Position numbers and translations under genes: made by a program. The notes under the pieces are model-generated. The model was not told the origin of the DNA. It saw nothing but the letters and a program-made list of their open reading frames with translations, and did not search any database. A stretch of 17,676 nt of DNA from [Eubacterium] saphenum (GTDB lineage Bacteria > Bacillota > Clostridia > Oscillospirales > Ruminococcaceae). How positions within the stretch are numbered: position 1 is the stretch's first letter; each line of letters begins with the position of its first letter. Shown here piece after piece: positions 6,853 through 13,825 of the stretch. The stretch spans positions 1 through 17,676 of the forward strand of contig SFJQ01000026.1 of NCBI GenBank assembly GCA_004555855.1, given 5' to 3'.

Positions 6853-8522
6853 CAGAACAGTCCTGTAATTACGCCGTTTTCGTCAACATCGATGTTGTTC
6901 GCAGCGGGCACTTTCGGCAGTCCCGGCATTGTCATAATATCGCCTGTGTACGCTACCACAAATCCCGCGCCGTTGCTCAGACGAACATCGCTTACCGTGA
7001 TTTTGAAGTTCTCGGGTTTGCCGAGCTTTGCGGGGTCGTCGGACAGCGAATACTGCGTTTTTGCAACGCAAACCGGCACTCTGTCAAGACCAAGGCTCTC
7101 GATGTCCTTGATTGCCTTTTCGGCAGCCGCGCTGTAAACAACGCCGTCCGCGCGGTAAATTTTGGTTGCGATTGTATTCAGCTTTTCCTTTATGGAGAGC
7201 TTTTCGTCATACAGCGGCTTGAAATCGCTCTTTTCGTTCTCAATCGTTTCTACAACAGCGTTTGCGAGTTCAACAGCGCCCTCGCCGCCCTTCAGAAATC
7301 CGTCCGAGAACGCAACCTTTGCGCCCTTTTCCTCGCAGTATTCGCGGACAATTCTGATTTCCTCATCGGTATCGGTGTAGAAATGGTTGATTGCAACAAC
7401 AACCGGCACTCCGTACAAACGCATATTCTCGATATGAACGCCGAGGTTTACGATACCCTTTTTCAGCGCTTCGGTGTTCTCCTTTGTAAGCTCCGCTTTC
7501 GGCACGCCGCCGTTGTATTTCAACGCTCTGATTGTCGCTACAAGAACAACGCAGTTCGGCTTAAGTCCCGCAAAACGGCACTTTATATCAAAGAATTTCT
7601 CCGCGCCCAAATCCGAGCCGAAGCCCGCCTCGGTTATTGTGTAATCTGCGAGTTTAAGCGCGAGTTTGGTTGCACGAACGGAGTTGCAGCCGTGAGCAAT
7701 GTTCGCGAAAGGACCGCCGTGGATAATCGCGGGGTTGTTTTCGAGCGTCTGGACAAGGTTCGGGTTTATCGCGTCCTTGAGCAGCGCTGTCATTGCGCCG
7801 ACAGCCTTGATATCGCGCGCGAAAATCGGCTTGTTGTCATAGGAATACGCAACGAGAATATCGCCGAGGCGCTTTTTCAGGTCGCTCAAATCAGCCGCAA
7901 GGCAGAGAATTGCCATAATTTCGCTTGCTACGGTTATCTGGAAGTGGTCCTCGCGCGGAACGCCGTTAATCTTACCACCCATTCCCACAACGCAGTTGCG
8001 GAGCGCGCGGTCATTCATATCGAGGCAGCGCTTGAATAAAATTCTGCGAACGTCAATGTTAAGTTCATTTCCCTGCTGAATGTGGTTGTCAATCATCGCG
8101 CAAAGCAGGTTGTTTGCAGCGGTAATCGCGTGCATATCGCCCGTGAAGTGCAGATTAATGTCCTCCATCGGCACAACCTGCGAATAGCCGCCGCCCGCAG
8201 CACCGCCTTTTACTCCGAACACGGGTCCGAGGGACGGTTCGCGAAGGGCAAGACAAGCCTTCTTTCCGATTTTGTTCATACCCTCGCAAAGTCCGACAGA
8301 TGTTGTCGTTTTGCCTTCTCCCGCGGGAGTGGGGTTGATTGCCGTCACAAGAATGAGTTTTCCATCGGGATTGCCCGCCGCACGGTCAATCAGTTTCTGG
8401 GTGAGCTTTGCCTTGTAGTGACCGTAAGGCTCGATTTCGTCCTCGGAAACGCCGAGCTTTGCGGCAATTTCCTTGATTTCCAGCATTTTAGTTGCCTGAG
8501 CGATTTCAATGTCCGTAAGCAT
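6852..8522 (-). CDS. fhs: Formate-tetrahydrofolate ligase
   Basis: This enzyme joins formate to tetrahydrofolate at the cost of ATP, giving 10-formyl-THF for purine and formyl-Met synthesis, or serving the Wood-Ljungdahl methyl branch in acetogens. The 556-residue protein has the standard length. It shows the P-loop TPAGEGKTT (65-73) within ITAINPTPAGEGKTTTSVGL-type context, GPVFGVKGGAAGGGYSQV, HFTGDMHAI and GGPFANIAHGCNS, all Fhs hallmarks. The ATG at 8522 is preceded by AAGGAG; an in-frame extension of 15 codons upstream would begin inside the intergenic hairpin and lacks a ribosome binding site. No other Wood-Ljungdahl genes are in the window, so a role in ordinary one-carbon metabolism is the safer reading. 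Confidence 0.96.
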   Translation of the reverse strand: MLTDIEIAQATKMLEIKEIAAKLGVSEDEIEPYGHYKAKLTQKLIDRAAGNPDGKLILVTAINPTPAGEGKTTTSVGLCEGMNKIGKKACLALREPSLGPVFGVKGGAAGGGYSQVVPMEDINLHFTGDMHAITAANNLLCAMIDNHIQQGNELNIDVRRILFKRCLDMNDRALRNCVVGMGGKINGVPREDHFQITVASEIMAILCLAADLSDLKKRLGDILVAYSYDNKPIFARDIKAVGAMTALLKDAINPNLVQTLENNPAIIHGGPFANIAHGCNSVRATKLALKLADYTITEAGFGSDLGAEKFFDIKCRFAGLKPNCVVLVATIRALKYNGGVPKAELTKENTEALKKGIVNLGVHIENMRLYGVPVVVAINHFYTDTDEEIRIVREYCEEKGAKVAFSDGFLKGGEGAVELANAVVETIENEKSDFKPLYDEKLSIKEKLNTIATKIYRADGVVYSAAAEKAIKDIESLGLDRVPVCVAKTQYSLSDDPAKLGKPENFKITVSDVRLSNGAGFVVAYTGDIMTMPGLPKVPAANNIDVDENGVITGLF

Positions 8523-8567
8523 AATTTTTCTCCTTTTTCTAATCCCGTTTTCGCGGGTTTTTTGCAA

Positions 8568-10781
8568 TTAATCCAGCCTCAGCTGGTCGATATCCGAAAG
8601 CATTCCCGCCTGCGGAATTGTCTTTATGCGGAAATCCTCAACGTTTTCCACATTCGCGCTCTCCTTCGGGAACGCCGACGCAAGCTCTGCTTTTGTGAGG
8701 CGCATTACCTGAACTCCCTGCGTATTTCTGGTTGTTTTTGCGAGAACAAGCGCGGTGTTGAACAAAATCACCTTGCCCGCCGTGGATTTCAGGATAAAGT
8801 CGCTGTCCTCTTTTATCACGAACATTCCCACAACCTCGCTTAAATCCGAATACGCCGCCTGTAATTTTTTGCGCTTGGTTTTGGTTTCGTAACTCGAAAG
8901 CGGGATTTTCGCGCATTTTCCGTTTTTGAAGAAAATCACGAGCGTTTCCTCGAATTTCTCCGTTGCCGCCATAAATATCGGAAACTCGCCGTCTTCCATT
9001 TGCAATTTTGCGGGAACGTAATCGCCCATCACGCTCGCTTTTGTTTCGGGGAAATCCGCGCAGCGCGACTTGTAGCACTGGAATTTGTTCGTAAAAAACA
9101 GCAGCTCGGCGTTGCTCGAAACCTCGGCGGTGAAGACAATCTCGTCGTTTTCCTTGAGTTTCTGCTCGCCGCTCATACGAAGCGACTTCGGCGTAATCTG
9201 CTTGAAATAACCCTCGCGCGTGAAGAAAATGTTCACGGGATAGCCCTCGGGCTGCTCCTCCTCGATTTCCTCCTCAGCGTCAGCGTCATACAGGAACATC
9301 GTTTTTCTCGGCTGCGAATACTTTGCGATAACCTCGCGCAGCTCGTCGATAATCACCTTGTCGATGCGCTTCGGGCTGTTGAGGATTTCCTCCATCTCCG
9401 CGATATCCGCCTGCAAAGCCTCGGTTTCCTCGGTACGCTTGAGGATATACTCGCGGTTGATGTGACGGAGCTTGATTTCCGCGACATACTCAGCCTGCTG
9501 CTCGTCAATCCCAAAGCCTATCATCAAATTCGGCACAACCTCGGCTTCTTCTTCGGTTTCGCGAATGAGCTGAATTGCATAATCGATATCAAGCAGAATT
9601 TTCTTCAGTCCAAGCAGCAAATGGAGTTTTTCCTTTTTCTTGTTTAAATCGAAGAAAATTCTCCGTTTTACGCACTCGCGGCGGAAATCCGTCCACTCGT
9701 TCAGGATTTCGTAAACGCCCATTACCCTCGGCGTTCCCGCTATCAGAACGTTGAAATTGCAGTTGAAATTCTCCTGAAGCGGCGTCATTCTGAACAGCTT
9801 TTTCATCAGCGCGTCCGGGTCGCAGCCTTTTTTCAGGTCAAACGCCAGCCGCAGTCCCGAAAGGTCGGTTTCATCGCGGACATCTGAAATCTCGCGGATT
9901 TTTCCGTCCTTTACAAGCTCGACGACCTTGTCGATTATCGCTTCAACGGTTGTCGTGGGCGGGATTTGCGTGACCTCGATACAGCGCGATTCTTTATCGA
10001 AATTGTACACCGCACGAACCTTGACTGCACCAAGTCCCGTGCGATAAATCTTCTCCATTTCCGCTTCATCATAAACGATATACCCGCCGCCCGCGAAATC
10101 CGGACCTTTGAGCGTGGAAAGCGCGTTGTGTTCGGGATTTTTTATGAGAGCAATCGTGGTTTCGCAAACTTCCGCGAGGTTAAACGAGCAGATGTTGCTT
10201 GCCATAGAAACCGCAAGACCGAAATTCGAGTTTACCAGAACCGACGGAAAACGCACGGGAAACAGCGTCGGCTCAAGCATTGTGTTGTCGTAATTCGGTA
10301 CCATATCAACGGCGTCCTTGTCGATTTCCGCGAAAAGCTCGCCGCTTATGCTCTCGAGCTTTGCCTCGGTGTATCGCGAAGCCGCATACGCCATATCACG
10401 CGAATACGCCTTGCCGAAGTTGCCCTTGCTGTCAACATACGGGTGCAAAAGCGCCTCATTTCCGCGCGCAAGACGAACCATCGTTTCGTAAATAGCAGCG
10501 TCGCCGTGCGGGTTCAAGCGCATCGTCTGTCCGACAATATTCGCGGATTTCGTCCTCGCTCCCGTCAAAAGTCCCATCTTGTACATCGTGTACAAGAGCT
10601 TTCTGTGAGAGGGCTTGAAGCCGTCGATTTCGGGCAGCGCGCGCGATACGATAACGCTCATCGCATACGGCATATAGTTTTCCTCGAGCGTGCTTATTAT
10701 ATCCGTTTCAACGGTTTTTCCCGAGCCTTCGATATACGCCGAAACGCTCGCCGCAGACTTTTTTGGTGTTTTTTTCTTCAA
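8568..10781 (-). CDS. Type II DNA topoisomerase subunit A, GyrA/ParC-like, divergent
   Basis: This is the DNA cleavage-religation subunit of a type IIA topoisomerase. In the 737-residue protein, the N-terminal ENYMPYAMSVIVSRALPEIDGFKPSHR region (from 34) is canonical. The catalytic tyrosine is Tyr137 in SRYTEAKL, and the IPPTTTVEAI stretch is near 273. A coiled-coil tower follows, then an acidic linker (499-513) and a beta-pinwheel C-terminal domain ending near TRNTQGVQVMRL. I find no GyrA box (QRRGGKG), which favours a ParC-like decatenase over gyrase. The quinolone contact serine is replaced by Ala95, while the acidic partner is Glu99. The start is TTG at 10781, directly after the stop of the kinase gene, with GAGG 11 nt upstream; no ATG or GTG lies before the conserved region. 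The partner is the GyrB/ParE-like gene at 11370-13352. Confidence 0.92.
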   Translation of the reverse strand: MKKKTPKKSAASVSAYIEGSGKTVETDIISTLEENYMPYAMSVIVSRALPEIDGFKPSHRKLLYTMYKMGLLTGARTKSANIVGQTMRLNPHGDAAIYETMVRLARGNEALLHPYVDSKGNFGKAYSRDMAYAASRYTEAKLESISGELFAEIDKDAVDMVPNYDNTMLEPTLFPVRFPSVLVNSNFGLAVSMASNICSFNLAEVCETTIALIKNPEHNALSTLKGPDFAGGGYIVYDEAEMEKIYRTGLGAVKVRAVYNFDKESRCIEVTQIPPTTTVEAIIDKVVELVKDGKIREISDVRDETDLSGLRLAFDLKKGCDPDALMKKLFRMTPLQENFNCNFNVLIAGTPRVMGVYEILNEWTDFRRECVKRRIFFDLNKKKEKLHLLLGLKKILLDIDYAIQLIRETEEEAEVVPNLMIGFGIDEQQAEYVAEIKLRHINREYILKRTEETEALQADIAEMEEILNSPKRIDKVIIDELREVIAKYSQPRKTMFLYDADAEEEIEEEQPEGYPVNIFFTREGYFKQITPKSLRMSGEQKLKENDEIVFTAEVSSNAELLFFTNKFQCYKSRCADFPETKASVMGDYVPAKLQMEDGEFPIFMAATEKFEETLVIFFKNGKCAKIPLSSYETKTKRKKLQAAYSDLSEVVGMFVIKEDSDFILKSTAGKVILFNTALVLAKTTRNTQGVQVMRLTKAELASAFPKESANVENVEDFRIKTIPQAGMLSDIDQLRLD

Positions 10782-11339
10782 TTAGTTCACAACCTCAATC
10801 AATTTTTTCAGCCAGTCGGGTTTGTACTCCCCGACAACACGGATTTTGCCGTTTTTATACTCCGCAACCTTTGCAAAGCCGTTTTCGTTGTCAAACAAAA
10901 ACGCCTCGTCACAATAAGGTAAAATTCTCGACAAGTCCTCGAAACGGCTTTGATAGCGCCTTAGAACATCTCTTTCCGGTATCCCGTGACCGCCCTTTTT
11001 CACGCGGTTTTCAATGCGAGAAAGGCTTTCCTCTGCGGAGCTTATCCCAATATAATACAGGCGCACCAAATAGTTTTTCTCACGCGCCGCCTTAATTGTA
11101 CGCAAGGTTTTATGCCCCGAAAGCGTGGTTTCCTGAGTAAAACTGATTTCCTTTTCTAGGCAGTCGGAAATCATCTGAGAAGCGGTTTTCCCACCCTTGA
11201 CCTTGTTTCCGCCGAACCGCAGATTTATCTTGTCCGCGTCAACAACAACGCCCAAATCATCACGCTGTTCGTCCAAGCTGCCGAGAAAACTGCTTTTACC
11301 AACGCCATTTGTTCCGCCTATTATTGTGTAAATTTTCAT
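10782..11339 (-). CDS. Zeta-toxin-like P-loop kinase (predicted, COG4185-type)
   Basis: The 185-residue protein has Walker A GGTNGVGKSS (8-17), VVDADKIN with acidic Asp34/Asp36 placed as in zeta toxins, Glu70 in TQETT, and the block RVKKGGHGIPERDVLRRYQSRF (112-133). This block matches what I know of the solitary zeta-like/COG4185 family, predicted to phosphorylate a small molecule or nucleotide-sugar. True zeta toxins phosphorylate UDP-GlcNAc. No epsilon-type antitoxin is visible; the 30 nt before it and the base after it leave no room for one. It sits between the two topoisomerase subunit genes, starts at an ATG with AAAGG upstream, and ends one base before the TTG of the A subunit. The substrate and any link to topoisomerase are unknown; chance insertion is possible. 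Confidence 0.8.
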   Translation of the reverse strand: MKIYTIIGGTNGVGKSSFLGSLDEQRDDLGVVVDADKINLRFGGNKVKGGKTASQMISDCLEKEISFTQETTLSGHKTLRTIKAAREKNYLVRLYYIGISSAEESLSRIENRVKKGGHGIPERDVLRRYQSRFEDLSRILPYCDEAFLFDNENGFAKVAEYKNGKIRVVGEYKPDWLKKLIEVVN

Positions 11340-11369
11340 ATAACACCTTTATTCAAAGTTAGCCGAAAA

Positions 11370-13352
11370 TCAGCTCACATCAGCCGCGTCGAGATAACGG
11401 CTGCCGTTTTCGCGGATAAAGTCCTTTCTTCCCGCAAGGTCATCGCCGAGAAGAATATCGAACATCTGCCGCGTTTTCTCCGCGTCTGCAGGCATTACTT
11501 TTATCAAGCGCCGTGTTTCGGGGTTCATCGTGGTGAGCGACATCATATCCGGGTCGTTTTCGCCAAGACCTTTTGAGCGCTGTATTGTGTACTTTTTATC
11601 GCCTATCATTCCGAGAATTTTCGTCTTTTCCGGCTCGGTGTACGCGAAATAAGTCTTGTCCTTCGTGCTGATTTCGTACAGCGGCGACTCCGCAATGTAC
11701 ACTTTTCCCTCTTGAATTAGCGTCGGGCAAAGCTCCTCAATCATCGTCAGAATCAGCGTTCTTATCTGAAATCCGTCCACATCGGCATCGGTGCAGATTA
11801 CAACCTTGTTCCAGCGCAGATTATCGATATTGAACGAGTTGAGCTTCTTGTTCGCCTTCGACTTTACCTCAACTCCGCAGCCCAGCACCTTTATCAGATT
11901 TGTGATAATTTCGCTCTTGAAAATCTTGTCGGGGCTAGCTTTGAGGCAGTTCAGGATTTTACCGCGAACGGGAATTACCGCCTGAAACTCCGCATCACGC
12001 GCAAGTTTAACCGAGCCAAGCGCCGAGTCGCCCTCGACGATATAGACCTCGCGCTTGGAAACATCACGGCTGCGGCAGTCAACAAACTTGTCTATGCGGT
12101 TGGTGAGGTCGATTTTCTGCGTCAGGCTCGCGATAGACGATGTGCGAACCTTTTCGGCATTTTCACGCGAACGCTTGTTTATCAGAACATTTTCGGCGAT
12201 TTTTACAGCCTCGTCCGGATTTTCAAGAAAATACACCTCAAGGCTGTGCTTGAGCCAATCTGTCATCGCTTCCTTGATAAACGCATTGGTGACCGCCTTT
12301 TTCGTCTGGTTTGCATAGCTTGCCTGCGTAGAGAAATTCGAGCTGATGAACACCAGACAGTCCGAAACGTCCTCCCATTTTATCGCTTTTTCGCCTTTAT
12401 TGTACTTGTTGTTGTTCTTCAGATACGCGTCAATCTGCGACAAAAACGCCTTTTTCATCGCGTCCTCGGGAGAACCGCCGTGCTCCAGCCAGCTCGAATT
12501 GTGGTAATGCTCGATGAAGTGAATTTCCTTTGAGAACGCAAAGGCAACGTTCATTTTGAGCTTGTATTCTTCCTTGTCCTCACGGTCTTTTCCCTGTCGC
12601 TGAGTTTGCCAGAGCTGCGGAGTTGTGAGGGACTTTTCGCCGAGAATTTCCGTCAGATAATCGAAAATTCCGTCCTTGTAGAAGAATGTTTTCTCATCGC
12701 GCGTTCCGTCCTCGTTTTCAGCAATTCTCAAAAACTCAATCCCGCCGTTTACGACAGCCTGTCTTCTGAGCATATCATCGAGGTATTCAAGACCGATATC
12801 GATATCCGTGAAAACGTCCAAATCGGGACGCCAGTGAATTTTTGTTCCCGTTAAATCGGTTTTGCTTTTGGTGAAGCCGCGCTCGTCGTTTGTGACGTTG
12901 AAGCCCTTTTCAAAACGCAGATTATACTGCCACGTTCCGTTTTTGCTCTCAACTTCCATATATTCGGAGGCAAACTGCGTTGCACAAAGTCCCAGACCGT
13001 TAAGTCCGAGCGCGTAGGAATAGTTTTCGCCGGTGTTGTTGTCGTACTTACCGCCGGCATAAAGCGTGCAGAACGCAAGCTCCCAGTTGTATTTTTCTTC
13101 GCTTTTGTTAAAGTCAATCGGAATACCGCGCCCGAAATCCTCGACAGTAACCGACTTGTCCGCGTGAAGCGTGATTATAATACGCTTTCCGTAGCCCTCG
13201 CGCGCCTCGTCGATTGAGTTTGAGATAATCTCAAAAACCGAGTGCCGACAACCCGCCGCGTCGTCCGAGCCGAAAATTACCGCAGGACGTTTGCGGACTC
13301 TGTCGGGACCTTTGAGCGCTTTTAAATCAACATAATTTGACTGTTTTGCCAT
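11370..13352 (-). CDS. Type II DNA topoisomerase subunit B, GyrB/ParE-like, divergent
   Basis: This is the ATPase/TOPRIM subunit. In the 660-residue protein, the GHKL site has Glu41 and Asn45 (FEIISNSIDEA), EDFGRGIP (71-78) and GLNGLGLCATQFAS (116-129). The switch lysine is Lys351 in QTK. TOPRIM shows VEGDSALG (439-446, usually EGDSAGG), PVRGKILN and CTDADVDG (520-527), then QRSKGLGEND. All catalytic residues are kept but several motifs are variant. The position of GyrB Arg136 appears to be Lys137. I chose the ATG at 13352 (GGAG 11 nt upstream); the frame extends 25 codons further, but that stretch crosses the promoter's -10 region. It is first in its operon, with a promoter at 13387-13415. 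ParE rather than GyrB is favoured by the partner lacking a GyrA box, but this is not certain. Confidence 0.92.
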   Translation of the reverse strand: MAKQSNYVDLKALKGPDRVRKRPAVIFGSDDAAGCRHSVFEIISNSIDEAREGYGKRIIITLHADKSVTVEDFGRGIPIDFNKSEEKYNWELAFCTLYAGGKYDNNTGENYSYALGLNGLGLCATQFASEYMEVESKNGTWQYNLRFEKGFNVTNDERGFTKSKTDLTGTKIHWRPDLDVFTDIDIGLEYLDDMLRRQAVVNGGIEFLRIAENEDGTRDEKTFFYKDGIFDYLTEILGEKSLTTPQLWQTQRQGKDREDKEEYKLKMNVAFAFSKEIHFIEHYHNSSWLEHGGSPEDAMKKAFLSQIDAYLKNNNKYNKGEKAIKWEDVSDCLVFISSNFSTQASYANQTKKAVTNAFIKEAMTDWLKHSLEVYFLENPDEAVKIAENVLINKRSRENAEKVRTSSIASLTQKIDLTNRIDKFVDCRSRDVSKREVYIVEGDSALGSVKLARDAEFQAVIPVRGKILNCLKASPDKIFKSEIITNLIKVLGCGVEVKSKANKKLNSFNIDNLRWNKVVICTDADVDGFQIRTLILTMIEELCPTLIQEGKVYIAESPLYEISTKDKTYFAYTEPEKTKILGMIGDKKYTIQRSKGLGENDPDMMSLTTMNPETRRLIKVMPADAEKTRQMFDILLGDDLAGRKDFIRENGSRYLDAADVS

Positions 13353-13386
13353 TAATTGGTTCACTCCCATATACAAATACATTATG

Positions 13387-13415
13387 ATTATACCACATAT
13401 AGACAAAAAAATCAA
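13387..13415 (-). promoter_or_regulatory. Promoter of the topoisomerase-fhs-tsaEB-rpiB-upp operon (TTGATT - 17 nt - TATAAT)
   Basis: The -35 TTGATT is at 13415-13410, the spacer is exactly 17 nt, and the -10 TATAAT at 13392-13387 is perfect. The expected start is near 13380, giving a short leader of about 28 nt to the ATG at 13352. It follows the terminator of the upstream unit by about 36 nt. No other convincing promoter appears between here and recQ, which supports one long transcript. Confidence 0.8.
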
Positions 13416-13450
13416 GTACTTCCCCAAAATTTAGTGAAAAAGATTTAGGA

Positions 13451-13500
13451 GAACAAAAGGCTGCCGATAAAAAGCACATCTGCACCTTTCTCGACAGCCT
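13451..13500 (-). terminator. Rho-independent terminator of the Gld-like operon
   Basis: AGGCTGTCGA (13500-13491) pairs with TCGGCAGCCT (13467-13458) as a 10-bp stem with one G-T pair. The intervening bases can pair further (AAAG/CTTT). The stem runs straight into TTTTGTT in the minus-strand direction. It begins 21 nt after the stop of the 91-residue gene, so it ends the transcript of the ABC/GldG/DUF4340 cluster before the next promoter. Confidence 0.85.
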
Positions 13501-13521
13501 GTATTCTCAATTATACTAAAA

Positions 13522-13797
13522 TCAGCTGAAAAGCGCCTCGTTCAGCCAGATAAACGCTGCGTCAAGAGCCTCGTAAAAACCTACAAAATCGCCCTTCTTG
13601 GATTTTGCAACATCAGCGGGATTTTTTGCAACAAGCTGCACCATTATCTTATCGGGAACGTCAAGGTCGGCAACTTTTTTCGTGTCCTTGATGGTCAGCT
13701 TCGCCGCAAAATCATCACCGCCGCTTCCGTAAAAAATCGTGTTTCCGCTGCGGATTAAAGGATATCCTCTGTAAAACATCAACTTATTCTCTGCCAT
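13522..13797 (-). CDS. Conserved small protein of unknown function (91 aa)
   Basis: I cannot assign a function. The protein starts MAENKLMFYRGYPLIRSGNTIFYGS and is predicted soluble, with no membrane segment, signal peptide or cysteine. A KVADLDVPDKIMVQLV stretch looks like beta strands, and the C-terminal DAAFIWLNEALFS looks like an amphipathic helix. It resembles small hypothetical proteins I recall from Ruminococcus-type Clostridia, but this is from memory. Reality as a gene is well supported: AGGAGG sits upstream of the ATG at 13797, it starts 28 nt after the DUF4340 gene, and a strong terminator follows 21 nt after its stop. It is therefore the last gene of the Gld-like operon, and could be a soluble partner of it or an unrelated passenger. 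Confidence 0.8.
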   Translation of the reverse strand: MAENKLMFYRGYPLIRSGNTIFYGSGGDDFAAKLTIKDTKKVADLDVPDKIMVQLVAKNPADVAKSKKGDFVGFYEALDAAFIWLNEALFS

Positions 13798-13825
13798 TTT
13801 CTTTTCCTCCTGTATTAAAAATTAC

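Noticed and set aside
6729..8039. Long plus-strand open frame opposite tsaE and fhs
   Set aside because: It is antisense to strongly conserved fhs and tsaE, has no family motif, and looks like a by-product of codon bias in those genes.
8544..8557. Short CCCG/CGGG hairpin between the topoisomerase A subunit and fhs, followed by T's on the plus strand
   Set aside because: The stem has only 4 bp, the T-run follows it on the strand with no gene to terminate, and in the direction of transcription it is followed by ATTAGAAAA. It is too weak to call.
9966..10922. Plus-strand open frame opposite the topoisomerase A subunit
   Set aside because: It is antisense to conserved catalytic regions, rich in arginine and histidine as expected from reversed codons, and has no ribosome binding site or domain.
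10782..11339. Epsilon-zeta toxin-antitoxin pair
   Set aside because: No antitoxin gene fits in the 30-nt gap upstream or directly downstream, so only a solitary zeta-like kinase can be supported.
13353..13427. N-terminal extension of the GyrB/ParE-like subunit to 13427
   Set aside because: It would span the -10 element and the expected transcript start, it encodes a hydrophobic stretch not seen in the family, and the ATG at 13352 fits the conserved start.
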